The notes under the pieces are model-generated. The model searched no databases and was not told the DNA's origin. It saw only the letters and a list, made by a program, of their open reading frames with translations. A program made the position numbers and the translations under genes. DNA of 64,000 bases from Methanomassiliicoccales archaeon (GTDB lineage: Archaea; Thermoplasmatota; Thermoplasmata; RBG-16-68-12; SOIM01), in NCBI GenBank assembly GCA_004377185.1, contig SOIM01000016.1:1-64000 (forward strand), in the 5' to 3' direction. Position 1 is the first letter of the stretch. Every line of letters begins with the position of its first letter. Shown one piece after another: positions 18,339 through 27,113 of the stretch.

Positions 18339-18541
18339 CGGTGTCTGATATTCTCAGTATGATTAAAGGTTATTGTTCAATAATGGTGGACTTCTCGGAT
18401 ATGTCACATTGTGAAGTGTTAAGTTCATAAAAGCCTTTTTGAATATCTGTGTAAAGACTGTAACAATACCATCTATTTGCGACAACCGGACCTTTCTTGT
18501 GTCGTAAGTCTTATTTAGTTAATAACCAATACTATTATCTA

Positions 18542-19300
18542 ATGCCCAAGATTTACTATCTCTCTCCGAACGAACAGCATGTCCTGGACATAGCCAAGGA
18601 TGCAGAGATAATCGTAGCCGAGGATTTGATTCAGGCCACTGAAGGGATGCACCCCCAGGTGGTGAGAAACACTCTGTCCTCGCTGGTCAAGAAAGGTCAT
18701 CTTTTCAGGGCGAAGAGAGGTATCTATCTCAGATGTGAGGAGCCCTTCTCACCTGTGATTGACAATCCCCCCAGACTCGCACTGGTGATGTTCAAAGGAT
18801 ACATCGCTTTCGCATCAGCTCTGCAGCATTACGAACTCTTGGAGTACGAATCGTTCACAGTATTCGTAGCGACCAGAAACAAGAGCGGTTCCAGGGATAT
18901 CGGGGAGTACAGAATCCAAGCCGTTGCGATGGGCAACAAGGCCCAGGGTATGGTCTACGATCGTGATGTGTACGTTTCTACCTTGGAGAAGACCATCTTT
19001 GACTGCATCTACAAGCCCGTCCATGCCGGAGGCTATCCACTGGTCGCAAGGGCCATTTCGGAATCCAAGCCTAACTGGAAAGAAGTGATACGCTGGTTCG
19101 ATTTACTGGGAAGTCAAAGCCTCAGGCAAAGGGGTGGCTATGTGCTTGCAAAGGCCGGGAACGCACCTCGCTGGTTGCTGAAGCAACTGAAGTCCAGAGC
19201 AAAGCGCAATATATGGTTGAATCCTTCGGGCAGGAGGAAGGGCAAATTCGACAAGGAGTGGCTGGTGATGGACAATGTGGAGGGATGGAATGGAGGTTGA
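18542..19300 (+). CDS. AbiEi-like winged-helix antitoxin/regulator
   Basis: The 252-residue protein has an N-terminal winged helix (residues about 5-60: SPNEQHVLDIAKDAEIIVAE, VVRNTLSSLVKKGHLFRAKR) followed by the AbiEi C-terminal domain (ALVMFKGYIAFASALQHYEL, VSTLEKTIFDCIYKP). In AbiE type IV toxin-antitoxin systems this protein represses its own promoter and counteracts the AbiEii nucleotidyltransferase. The latter is encoded next and overlaps its 3' end. I chose the ATG at 18542 because a TATA-like TTATTTAG lies about 30 bases upstream, giving a leaderless mRNA; a frame from 18497 starts before that box. Confidence 0.85.
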   Translation: MPKIYYLSPNEQHVLDIAKDAEIIVAEDLIQATEGMHPQVVRNTLSSLVKKGHLFRAKRGIYLRCEEPFSPVIDNPPRLALVMFKGYIAFASALQHYELLEYESFTVFVATRNKSGSRDIGEYRIQAVAMGNKAQGMVYDRDVYVSTLEKTIFDCIYKPVHAGGYPLVARAISESKPNWKEVIRWFDLLGSQSLRQRGGYVLAKAGNAPRWLLKQLKSRAKRNIWLNPSGRRKGKFDKEWLVMDNVEGWNGG

Positions 19301-20105
19301 TCTGGAACAGAGGAGGATCAGACGGATATCCGCACAAACGGGCCTGGGCCTGAAGTTCATATCGAAGGATATTACGCTCTCCAGCTTGCTGAAGTTCTTG
19401 GAGTCGGTTCTGGATGATGAGTATGTGCTGAAAGGTGGAACTGCTATATCCCGGGCTGGTTATCTCTCTTCCTCTAGGTTCTCGGAGGATGTTGATATGG
19501 ATTGCTTCACTGGGGAGAGGCTGCGAGAAGCTGGCAGACAACTTCATAATATGCTGAAGGGATTGGAGGGGTTTTCCGTCAAGGCTCCCAGGCTTCAGCG
19601 GGACTGCCTGCGGTGTGATGCCTATTTCAACAACCATTTCGGAGACAAGGACAGGATACGGATCGAAGTGTCACCGAGGAAGGGCGGTGTCCCTGGAGAG
19701 GAAGGAGCAGCCAAGACGCTGTTGCAATCACCGTTCACATCTGGTGAAGCAAGTCTCCTGAGGACCTACTCAAAGGTCGGGCTCTTCGTAAGGAAGATCC
19801 ATGCTCTCTCGGGGAGGCTTGATGGCAAGGACGTGTTCGATTTGGTCGGGATGTGGTCTTCGGGTGTATCGGAACGGGAGCTTATCCAGGAGGTGGATTC
19901 CTACGCCAAAACGATCGGGATGACTGGTTACACCCTTGTCTCCGGTTCTCTCGGTAATCTGGAGAAGATTGCTGTGGATATCAGGAACGTTGCCAATTCC
20001 ACCAACCATTTCATCCCCAGGTCAGAAAGGCCTGATTGGGGGATTATGGTCGCCGACCTCAGGACTCTCCTGGAAAGTCTGATCAATCAGCTGGAAAAGA
20101 AGTGA
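19275..20105 (+). CDS. AbiEii-like nucleotidyltransferase toxin
   Basis: The 276-residue protein belongs to the AbiEii/AbiGii family, nucleotidyltransferases that act as toxins by modifying tRNA 3' ends in studied members. It shows LKGGTAISRAGYLSSSRFSE: the GG turn is at residues 54-55 and FSEDVDMD gives the DxD pair near 72-75. A third strand RIRIEVSPRKG and the helical LFVRKIHALSGRLDGKDVFD follow. It overlaps the AbiEi gene; the ATG at 19290, with GGAGG seven bases before it, is an equally good start. The catalytic residues are intact, so it should be active. Confidence 0.85.
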   Translation: MWRDGMEVDLEQRRIRRISAQTGLGLKFISKDITLSSLLKFLESVLDDEYVLKGGTAISRAGYLSSSRFSEDVDMDCFTGERLREAGRQLHNMLKGLEGFSVKAPRLQRDCLRCDAYFNNHFGDKDRIRIEVSPRKGGVPGEEGAAKTLLQSPFTSGEASLLRTYSKVGLFVRKIHALSGRLDGKDVFDLVGMWSSGVSERELIQEVDSYAKTIGMTGYTLVSGSLGNLEKIAVDIRNVANSTNHFIPRSERPDWGIMVADLRTLLESLINQLEKK

Positions 20106-20136
20106 CATCCGCTATGTTTCACGAAGCTTCCGGTCG

Positions 20137-20583
20137 TTACGTTTCTTTGACATACTTCTCAAGTTCCGACAGCGTTGCCTCCCACTGCGCTACGAACCAC
20201 TGTCTAGCTTCTTCCCATTCCGGTGTGTCTCTCCAACCTGTATGCAATAGGTGGACTTCTGTCCCCTCTTCGGTGGGTATGAATGAAACCACAACATTCG
20301 TCAGAGGCCTGACCTTGTTCATGAAGTGCTTGAACTGCTTCGGACCTTTCCATTCAAAGGAGAGGAATTTGCCCGTTTGGACAGCCAAAACCCTGCATCC
20401 AATGGTGCTCTCGTTCTCCCTGTCCTCCGGGACCCAGAACAGTTCGTATTTTCCTCTGACACTTGGTTCCACGTCCGCAACTACCGTCAACCATTTCTCC
20501 AGGTGTTCGTTCACGGTGAACATCTCGAACGCTCTCCGGGGATCGCATTTCAGAAGAACTGATTGATAGATGATTCTGTCCAT
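20137..20583 (-). CDS. SRPBCC (START/AHSA1-like) domain protein
   Basis: This 148-residue protein has the helix-grip fold of the SRPBCC superfamily: it begins MDRIIYQSVLLKCDPRRAFE (the usual strand and short helix), then EHLEKWLTVVADVEP, GKFLSFEWKGPKQF, and ends in a long helix WEATLSELEKYVKET. Such proteins bind hydrophobic ligands or act as Hsp90 co-chaperones (Aha1). No ligand can be inferred. It is 30 bases downstream of the large GNAT-fusion gene on the same strand, so the two may be co-transcribed. Confidence 0.82.
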   Translation of the reverse strand: MDRIIYQSVLLKCDPRRAFEMFTVNEHLEKWLTVVADVEPSVRGKYELFWVPEDRENESTIGCRVLAVQTGKFLSFEWKGPKQFKHFMNKVRPLTNVVVSFIPTEEGTEVHLLHTGWRDTPEWEEARQWFVAQWEATLSELEKYVKET

Positions 20584-20612
20584 GTTCCTTCCTCCTCACT
20601 TGGGACGATACC

Positions 20613-23600
20613 TCATTTCTTCTCTCTCATTAGGTCCTCGTCCACATACTCCGAAAGCACCTGATACTTCTTCGCCTCGCTTGGAGTGGTCGACAGCACC
20701 AGATAGCTCACAAACCTCTTCGTCTCTTTGGGCTTGAGGGATATACATGAATTGGTCAGCAAGTGTTTCCCATCCTTGGCGAAGTCGAGCAAGAGCACGT
20801 CCATATCCGCAGAAGACGACACAAAGCAGACCGACTTCTTCTTCCTGGTGTTGCTCACGACAACAGTCCGATTATCGCTGGTCGTGAACGCAATCCTCTT
20901 GCTGTACTTCCTCTGTCTCCATCCAGATCTGCTGAAGTATGCGACATTTTTCTTTGACCCACCGACCTGGAAATAGCTGGCGCAACCACCCTCGAAATAC
21001 AGGGATGACTTGCCCGTGTTCGTGAAATCCTGAAGGATGGCCAGCACGTTGCTGTTCGGTCTTGTCAAATATTCGGTGGAGACCCTCAGTCCTCTCAACA
21101 GCTCCCTCTTCTCGGCCTCGGCCGTGGTCCTCGCACCTTTCCAGGCGCCTCTCGTGACCTTCTTGCCTGTGAACGTCTCCTCGTAAAATCTGCTGAACCA
21201 TTCGTCCTTCGTGACGGTCGGGGCTATGCCTCCATACCATGGGCGGAACCAGGCGAGCTGATCCGGTTTGGGATAGGCGGAGAGTATGTGCTCAATTCCA
21301 CCTTCCTTCAAAGAAGTCAATGAACCTGAAAACTCCGGGACGACAGTGAACTTCAGTGTGCCATTGTTTACGTCTATTATCCCCTTTTTCTGTCGGACTG
21401 AAACGGATCCTGGTTTACCTATCACTACGATTGGTAACTGCAATGTATCATCATAAACGAGGGTTGAAATTCTGGCTTTGGCGAAATACATACCTGGACT
21501 TGCCTTTCTCGCCTTGAGGACTATCTTCTCTTCCAGTGGGCTGTCTATACACAGTTCCTTCGCCTCGATTCTGGTCTTGCTTGCCTTCATCGTGTCTGGA
21601 AAATCAATATTGACCTTTGCGTCCAGTCTCTTGTTCCTGAGGTTCCTCATTCTGAATTTGAAATTGGTCTCATTCTCGACCACAACGGGCTTAGGGACCG
21701 TTCCAATGTCGAGGACCCCTTGGGGGACAACCTTTTCCTCCGATTCTATCTCCCCTTCATAAAGCCGTTGCCAGCTTCTCTGAACTCTTCTCCAATCGGT
21801 GGTTCCGACCATGAAGTAATAGGGAGGTAGTTCAAGCTTCTCTCCTGGTCTGACCTTTGGTGCATGAAGGGTTGGAAAAACACCCTCGACATAGATCTCC
21901 GAGTGCTTGGTGGATTCCCGATCCCAGAGTACGCCCAAACCAGTTTCCTTGTTTCCCATGTGGCACCAGGTCTCCCTGAGGTAATCTTCCTTTGGAATGT
22001 CACCCATCCAGTCCGGGAAATCGTCCTCTATCACCTCTTCCTGAATCAGTCCGTGCTTTGTCGGGAGCGTGATTCTGTCCCTAATCGTGTTTCGACCCAG
22101 TACGAATTGGACCTCGGTGGAATGTGTGCTCTTGCCCTTGTTCTCCAATATCGGAAGGAATCGTAAAAGGTTGCTGCTGGACACCCCTATCTGAAGGGTG
22201 ATGCGCAAACCTTCTCTCTCTTCTGACAAGACGGAAAGAGTCCCGGTCGTGGTCCCCTTCTCGTTCTTCACGGACATCCTCCAGTCCAGGCGTGCCAGCT
22301 CTGACGGAATGAAAGGCGGGCCCAAGCAGATTTGAACATGTCTGGCAGCGGGTTCTTTGTACGCTTTGTCGTACAGTGTAACAAATCCTCCCCTTTGTTT
22401 TGCCACAAGGCGAACTTCTTCGTTCTCCATCACCATGCTCTTCTCTTCTATGTCCGATATTGCTCCGTGGATGCCGATGCACCTTACCTTGAGGGTCTTC
22501 TCCTTGGTTCGGTGGTCTTCGAACTCTGCCCATGCCTTGATTGAATAGCATTTTGTCTCTGGGGAAGTTGCTTTGATCGTGAGCGGTACGCCAGAGAATC
22601 TGTCCTTCTGTACGGAGAATGGAGCTGCTGTCTTGTCCAAATCTAGACCATTGGTTTTGAAGCGGATGCGGCCCTTCGCCCTTTTCTTCAAATTGTTCCT
22701 GAGATTGATGTTGATTGTCTTCTCCGTTCCCGGAACCACGGAAATGAACTCAGGGTCGGATTCTATCTCGATGGCCTGCTTGGTTCGGAGTCCGGTTCTG
22801 AGATTGAATGATTGATCGTCTATCTTCATGCGGGTGAGGATACTGTCGCTCTTCTCTTCCCAATGAATCTCCTTTGCTTCCAGCGAGACCATTACCGGGG
22901 CGGATATCTCCTTGGACTTTCCAGCTGGCACAACGAACTTCTTGGATGCTTTGAGACTAACACCCTTCGGAGGAGTTACTTTGAGACTGCAGGAGAACTT
23001 CTTCTTCGTCTTGTTCGTAATCGTCCACGTGATCTTCCACTTCATTCCCGCCAGGACATCGTGTCTGTCCAGCTTTGCGAAGACCTTCATATCGTTGTTC
23101 TCGAAACCTGTGATGTTCCTCGATTCCCTGTCTATCCAGACTATTAGCTCGTCCTTGCCTTCCTTCCATCGGTGAACAAAGACGTTCATACCCTCCACTT
23201 CGGTCCCATCCTCTTCCAGTTCTATCGGCCGTTGAAAGGTGTCGTACCAGTCATGCTTCTCGAAGTAGGGTTTGGCTGGTTGGAAGAGCATTATCATCGG
23301 GATGAAGTTCTGCATGTAGACGGTGGTGTTCGGGACCCAGTAGAAACCTGTCTTCTTGTAAGCGGGAAGTGCCTTGATGTTACCAGGCCAGGTGTGAAGG
23401 TCCAATCTGTCCAGCTTGAGGTCTGTGGAACACTCGACAGATCTGCACAGTAATCTGCGTCCGTGGCTCTTGCCGTGATGTTCTGGAATGACGTTCAACC
23501 ATGAGACGTAGGCGGCCTCCTTTTCCTCGAAGTAGGGACTGACTCGTACGAATCCAATTGCTTTGGATCTCTCCATGACGATGTAGCCGCCGAGGGATTT

Positions 23601-23741
23601 GACTCTGCTCTCTTGCTCCTTGACCTTCTTTGCTGTCATTGGGACGCCTCGGGTCAGTCCTCCGGGCCAACCTTCCTCACTTGCGTTCCACATGTCCGCC
23701 ATCGTTTGAGCGTATTTGTCGAGATAGTCCACGATTTTCAT
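20613..23741 (-). CDS. GNAT acetyltransferase fused to large beta-rich domains (1042 residues)
   Basis: The first 150 residues are a GNAT acetyltransferase: GGYIVMERSKAIGFVRVSPY, VSWLNVIPEHHGKSHGRRLL (acetyl-CoA loop, residues 81-98) and LPAYKKTGFYWVPNTTVYM. The remaining roughly 890 residues have no signal peptide or transmembrane segment. They consist of repeated beta-sandwich-like units (for example VLAGMKWKITWTITNKTKKK and VVPGTEKTININLRNNLKKR), then an aromatic-rich part (LAWFRPWYGGIAPTVTKDEW) that resembles carbohydrate-active or bacterial surface folds. It ends STTPSEAKKYQVLSEYVDED. I know no characterised relative. A fragment resembling its C-terminus lies at 26132-26233. Confidence 0.8.
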   Translation of the reverse strand: MKIVDYLDKYAQTMADMWNASEEGWPGGLTRGVPMTAKKVKEQESRVKSLGGYIVMERSKAIGFVRVSPYFEEKEAAYVSWLNVIPEHHGKSHGRRLLCRSVECSTDLKLDRLDLHTWPGNIKALPAYKKTGFYWVPNTTVYMQNFIPMIMLFQPAKPYFEKHDWYDTFQRPIELEEDGTEVEGMNVFVHRWKEGKDELIVWIDRESRNITGFENNDMKVFAKLDRHDVLAGMKWKITWTITNKTKKKFSCSLKVTPPKGVSLKASKKFVVPAGKSKEISAPVMVSLEAKEIHWEEKSDSILTRMKIDDQSFNLRTGLRTKQAIEIESDPEFISVVPGTEKTININLRNNLKKRAKGRIRFKTNGLDLDKTAAPFSVQKDRFSGVPLTIKATSPETKCYSIKAWAEFEDHRTKEKTLKVRCIGIHGAISDIEEKSMVMENEEVRLVAKQRGGFVTLYDKAYKEPAARHVQICLGPPFIPSELARLDWRMSVKNEKGTTTGTLSVLSEEREGLRITLQIGVSSSNLLRFLPILENKGKSTHSTEVQFVLGRNTIRDRITLPTKHGLIQEEVIEDDFPDWMGDIPKEDYLRETWCHMGNKETGLGVLWDRESTKHSEIYVEGVFPTLHAPKVRPGEKLELPPYYFMVGTTDWRRVQRSWQRLYEGEIESEEKVVPQGVLDIGTVPKPVVVENETNFKFRMRNLRNKRLDAKVNIDFPDTMKASKTRIEAKELCIDSPLEEKIVLKARKASPGMYFAKARISTLVYDDTLQLPIVVIGKPGSVSVRQKKGIIDVNNGTLKFTVVPEFSGSLTSLKEGGIEHILSAYPKPDQLAWFRPWYGGIAPTVTKDEWFSRFYEETFTGKKVTRGAWKGARTTAEAEKRELLRGLRVSTEYLTRPNSNVLAILQDFTNTGKSSLYFEGGCASYFQVGGSKKNVAYFSRSGWRQRKYSKRIAFTTSDNRTVVVSNTRKKKSVCFVSSSADMDVLLLDFAKDGKHLLTNSCISLKPKETKRFVSYLVLSTTPSEAKKYQVLSEYVDEDLMREKK

Positions 23742-23933
23742 TGCTAAGCCAGACCAAAAGGGAATGGGGTAATAAATTGTTGGATATCTGGTTTTCGAGC
23801 GAGTGAGAACTCACAAAGACCATATGCAGCTTTAGTCCAAGAGAAAGCGGTTGACCGATGTGTGTAGAGGCGAAAGGAATACTTTCGTAGACCCCTGCTC
23901 AATACCCTTAAAAGGCAAGATACCATAGGGAAT

Positions 23934-24578
23934 TTGTTAACAGACCAGGACATAGGACGGGATGATGTGAACATCGACTTCAACGGCAGTCGCGTGTCGT
24001 TCACCAGGGAGCTGAGCAAGCTTGACGAACTTGCCCTGCATTTCTCCGAGAGGCTTTCAGCTGCCAATATCAAACATGTTTTTCTTTCCGGTTATGTTGC
24101 GATTCTCTTCGGTAGGAACAGGACAAGCGAGGACGTGGATGTCGTTTGCGAGGAGGTGCCTTTCGAGACGTTCGCCGAGTTCTGGGAGGGCATTCATCAG
24201 ACGCTTGAATGCATCATCACCACGGACGTGAGGTCTGCTTACGACAAGTACCTCAGTGAAGGCCTGGCGGTACGTTTCTCACGCAAAGGCGAGTTCATTC
24301 CGAACGTGGAGATGAAGTTCGTATCGACCGAGATGCACAGGGAGGCCCTTTCCGGTTCACTGGACGCCGTCGTCAACGGGCGCCACATGCCAATTTCCCC
24401 GCTGGAGCAGCAGATCGCCTACAAGCTCTTCATGGGTTCCGAGAAGGACATTGAGGATGCAAGATTCCTGTTCAAACTGTTTTACGAGAACCTGGATTTG
24501 CACAGACTAAATATGTACATCGAAGCCCTGCAAGTCCCATTAGCTGAGGCAAAACGATACCTGGGGTGGACGGAGTGA
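23934..24578 (+). CDS. Nucleotidyltransferase-fold protein, probable toxin-like module
   Basis: The 214-residue protein has the minimal nucleotidyltransferase pattern: KHVFLSGYVAILFGRNRTSE with SGY at residues 52-54, then EDVDV at 66-70 as the acidic pair, and LEQQIAYKLFMGSEKDIEDA, typical of AbiEii/DUF6036-type proteins. The start is uncertain: TTG at 23934, behind a TATA-like CCCTTAAAAGG, would be leaderless; GTG at 23967 is an alternative. The next small gene starts at the GTG overlapping its stop, suggesting a two-gene unit. It is not closely similar to the AbiEii at 19275. Confidence 0.72.
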   Translation: MLTDQDIGRDDVNIDFNGSRVSFTRELSKLDELALHFSERLSAANIKHVFLSGYVAILFGRNRTSEDVDVVCEEVPFETFAEFWEGIHQTLECIITTDVRSAYDKYLSEGLAVRFSRKGEFIPNVEMKFVSTEMHREALSGSLDAVVNGRHMPISPLEQQIAYKLFMGSEKDIEDARFLFKLFYENLDLHRLNMYIEALQVPLAEAKRYLGWTE

Positions 24579-24787
24579 AGCTCGACCTGAAGGAACTGGA
24601 GGCGGATAAGAAGCGCAACTTCGAGGAGCGCCTTGCGTTCATAGACCTCTATGTTGAGTGGTTGAAGAAAACCCCGAACGAGATTTGGAGCAAGCAGCAG
24701 AAGGAGCTCATAGGCGGTGCGGGCAAAAGAAGGAAGGAAGGAAGGAAGGAAGGAAGAGTGAACCCCGAGAAAGACAGGACAGGCTAG
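24575..24787 (+). CDS. Small charged protein coupled to the nucleotidyltransferase gene
   Basis: The 70-residue frame starts at the GTG that overlaps the preceding TGA (GTGA), a translationally coupled arrangement. Residues 1-45 look like a helical protein (ELEADKKRNFEERLAFIDLY, WLKKTPNEIW). The C-terminal tail KRRKEGRKEGR is encoded by a run of the tetranucleotide AGGA. It could be an antitoxin-like partner or accessory of the nucleotidyltransferase; I recognise no family. Slippage in the repeat would alter only the last 20 or so residues. Confidence 0.55.
   Translation: MKLDLKELEADKKRNFEERLAFIDLYVEWLKKTPNEIWSKQQKELIGGAGKRRKEGRKEGRVNPEKDRTG
24731..24756 (+). repeat. AGGA tetranucleotide repeat, 6.5 copies
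   Basis: Twenty-six bases of uninterrupted AGGA repeat lie inside the 3' part of the small gene at 24575. The unit is not a multiple of three, so gain or loss of a unit would shift the reading frame of the C-terminal tail. Confidence 0.95.
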
Positions 24788-24926
24788 TTTGTGTGTGGAA
24801 ACTCTCAGCCTGAGCGTTGCTAGCCCCACTTCAACTATTCTACAGCACAAGGCTTAAGTCTCTAACCCCAATGAGAAAAGGCCCAGAGGATATTCGCTAT
24901 TGCGCAACCGATAAGGGGTCTTTGAG

Positions 24927-25994
24927 ATGGGACAGATGGAGAAGAATGGTCTTACCGTGAACTATCCCAAGAGCTTAGAGCCTCTCGCGACAGAAGCATT
25001 GACCGCCCTAACGGCCATTTCGCGTACAGTCAAATCGATCTTTGGAATGAGTTTTCCCAAGACCACTGTCGTCCTTGACGAAAGCGAACTGACGTATGTC
25101 GATGGTAGGTGCAGCAAGGGATCGATTCATCTCGGCATACCACTCTGCAAAGACGCCAATGAGAACTTGGGTGACATGGTCTTGACCCTGGTTCACGAAG
25201 CTGGCCACGTAGTTTCGTCGTATATGGTGGATGAAATCTTTGGAGAGGCGTTCGCTGCATACTTCGCTTTGACAACAACAGAGAGTGTTCTTCAAATGCT
25301 GGAGAGGAACAGAAGGCTACACAAGAAAGAGATACTCAGCAACGTGAGAAGAAGAATCAACGATTATGAGAATATCAAGGAGAGAGGGACTTGCGAAGCC
25401 GCAATCTCCTTCTTACTGGAATTTGGGAAAAGATATGGTACAACTGCCATAGGTAAAGCTCTAGCGAATATGGAATACCCCGCTCAGTCCAGGTTCTTCA
25501 ACTACTTATTGTCTCATTTCGAAAATGCGGATTCCTTGTTGCAAGAATATGGAAAAGGGGGTCCGATTCCATTTGGAGTTCTTGATGATGAGAAGAAATA
25601 CGGTTTCTGCAACGGTGTCTTGACCCTCGCACTAATGTCACACCCTTCCCCTGAGAAAGCAGCCGAGGCATGGAAAAAGATAATGATTGACCGAATAGAG
25701 GAGATAGCCCCGGACCTGGGACTGGAGGGATGGTTCATGGCATATGTGAACTCGTTGTTGCCTGTGGTTTCTGAGCAAGACCCTGTCATTGATGTGGTCG
25801 ATGACAAGAATATCGTGGTGACTGTTAATGATTGCATGATGAAATGCAGCATTGCGTTTCAAGGAATTCCTGAGCACAAAGCAGGAAAGCTGTGCAAGTT
25901 TTGCCTGGAATTGTTCACCATAGAAAGGGACGGGGTTGAGATTTCCATCACCAAGAACAAGGAGAAGTGCCAGATCCGAGTACAAAAGACTTAG
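24927..25994 (+). CDS. HEAGH metallopeptidase-like protein with Cys-rich C-terminus, orphan
   Basis: The 355-residue protein contains LVHEAGHVVSSYMVDEIFGE: a zincin HExxH motif at residues 90-94 with a possible third ligand Glu107 in GEAFAAYF. This suggests a zinc peptidase of gluzincin type. There is no signal peptide, so it should be cytoplasmic. The last 60 residues hold five cysteines (NDCMMKCSIAF, KLCKFCLELF, KEKCQIRV) that could bind a metal. I recognise no named family. The ATG at 24936 is an alternative start. It stands alone, followed by the non-coding stretch 25995-26131, in which I see nothing. Confidence 0.6.
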   Translation: MGQMEKNGLTVNYPKSLEPLATEALTALTAISRTVKSIFGMSFPKTTVVLDESELTYVDGRCSKGSIHLGIPLCKDANENLGDMVLTLVHEAGHVVSSYMVDEIFGEAFAAYFALTTTESVLQMLERNRRLHKKEILSNVRRRINDYENIKERGTCEAAISFLLEFGKRYGTTAIGKALANMEYPAQSRFFNYLLSHFENADSLLQEYGKGGPIPFGVLDDEKKYGFCNGVLTLALMSHPSPEKAAEAWKKIMIDRIEEIAPDLGLEGWFMAYVNSLLPVVSEQDPVIDVVDDKNIVVTVNDCMMKCSIAFQGIPEHKAGKLCKFCLELFTIERDGVEISITKNKEKCQIRVQKT

Positions 25995-26131
25995 ACCAAA
26001 ACAAGCCAGATATTGTCACTCGTTTATCCCTATGTCAAATGAAAACTACCTGAAAGTCAAACCTTGGACTATCGCCCACTCCACGGATTCCTTGCCCAGT
26101 ACCCTACCCTCACCGAAAACTCAACTAACCG

Positions 26132-26233
26132 TCATTTCAGATTTGCGTCCAAATAATCCATGAGCACCTTATTCTTCACCTCACTCGGAGTGCTGGTTTT
26201 GAGCGTATCTGTTGTGATAGTCCACGATCCTCG
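26132..26233 (-). pseudogene. Remnant resembling the C-terminus of the GNAT/beta-domain protein
   Basis: On the minus strand, reading down to a TGA at 26132-26134, the frame gives LKTSTPSEVKNKVLMDYLDA. This aligns with the end of the 1042-residue protein (LSTTPSEAKKYQVLSEYVDE): TPSE, K, VL, Y, D and the following L match, followed closely by the stop. An in-frame stop lies just upstream of the fragment and there is no start codon, so it is a decayed 3' end of a paralogous gene. The rest of the gap, 26234-26378, shows nothing else I can place. Confidence 0.55.
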
Positions 26234-26378
26234 TCATGGTTCTCGAAAGTGGAGGAAGCTGGTTAGTAGGACTTCGGATGTTGAAGTCTGATGTGGCGGG
26301 AAGCAGACAGAGGATGAAATTGAGGTCACATCAGTCCAGAGTCCGAAAAGGCCCGGGAACATGTTTGGTTTGATTTGC

Positions 26379-27113
26379 CTACGAGATGAGCTGTGCGATG
26401 TATTCCAGCTTCCGTATGTATTCCGAGATGTCCATCCCTCCGTCCACACAAAGCTCGTTCTCCAATCTGCCGGGGTCTTTCATTCTCCCTTTCAGCTTTG
26501 GGATTCTCCTGATAACCATCTCATGCCAGTCATCGTTATTTCTTATGTTCCCTATCACTTCATCCACATCGCACATGGCAAGCAGCACGGCCGAATCGAA
26601 GTTGTTCTTGTAGTCGACCGGCAACCCCAATTTGACCGCGGCCAAGCTCTCGACGGGTGGTACCCTCACAACTATCTTCGAATCACTGTCGTGGTAGAGG
26701 ATCTCCCTTCTTGAATATTCGCTCAAGTCGAACTCGTAATAATGAGGAGTTTCCATTTCCACTATTCTTGGTCCGGATATGTCTATTCTCAACTCAACTT
26801 CATTTGCTATCCTGCGGATTTCTTCATCAATTATCTGAACCTCAGGCTCGTATTCGCAGGAGAATCGAACACCCCAGTCCATGTCTTCGGATTTCAGACC
26901 GAGACCCCTGAGTTTCTTTCCGGCCTCTGACATCTTATCCTCGGCCGTTACGCCATCGATGTCCAGGGTGTATCTGTTGTGTCTCTTCCCGGCGTGTGCC
27001 CTGACCGCCCAACCACCTATCACGATGATATCATCTATTATGGTTTCCAGTATTGCCAAGGATTGATTCTCTACGTCCTTCCTCACCTTCTCGGGGAGCT
27101 CCTCCAGGTTCAT
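26379..27113 (-). CDS. Nucleotidyltransferase-fold protein paired with a winged-helix regulator
   Basis: The 244-residue protein has IIVIGGWAVRAHAGKRHNRY (GGWA at residues 33-36) and TLDIDGV (DxD at 51-53), a nucleotidyltransferase pattern also seen in AbiEii-like and MNT-type toxins. RVPPVESLAAVKLGLP and LAMCDVDEVI follow as helical parts. Its ATG overlaps the stop of the upstream winged-helix gene (ATGA), so the pair forms a regulator-nucleotidyltransferase operon like AbiE, although both proteins differ from the 18.5 kb pair. Confidence 0.75.
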   Translation of the reverse strand: MNLEELPEKVRKDVENQSLAILETIIDDIIVIGGWAVRAHAGKRHNRYTLDIDGVTAEDKMSEAGKKLRGLGLKSEDMDWGVRFSCEYEPEVQIIDEEIRRIANEVELRIDISGPRIVEMETPHYYEFDLSEYSRREILYHDSDSKIVVRVPPVESLAAVKLGLPVDYKNNFDSAVLLAMCDVDEVIGNIRNNDDWHEMVIRRIPKLKGRMKDPGRLENELCVDGGMDISEYIRKLEYIAQLIS

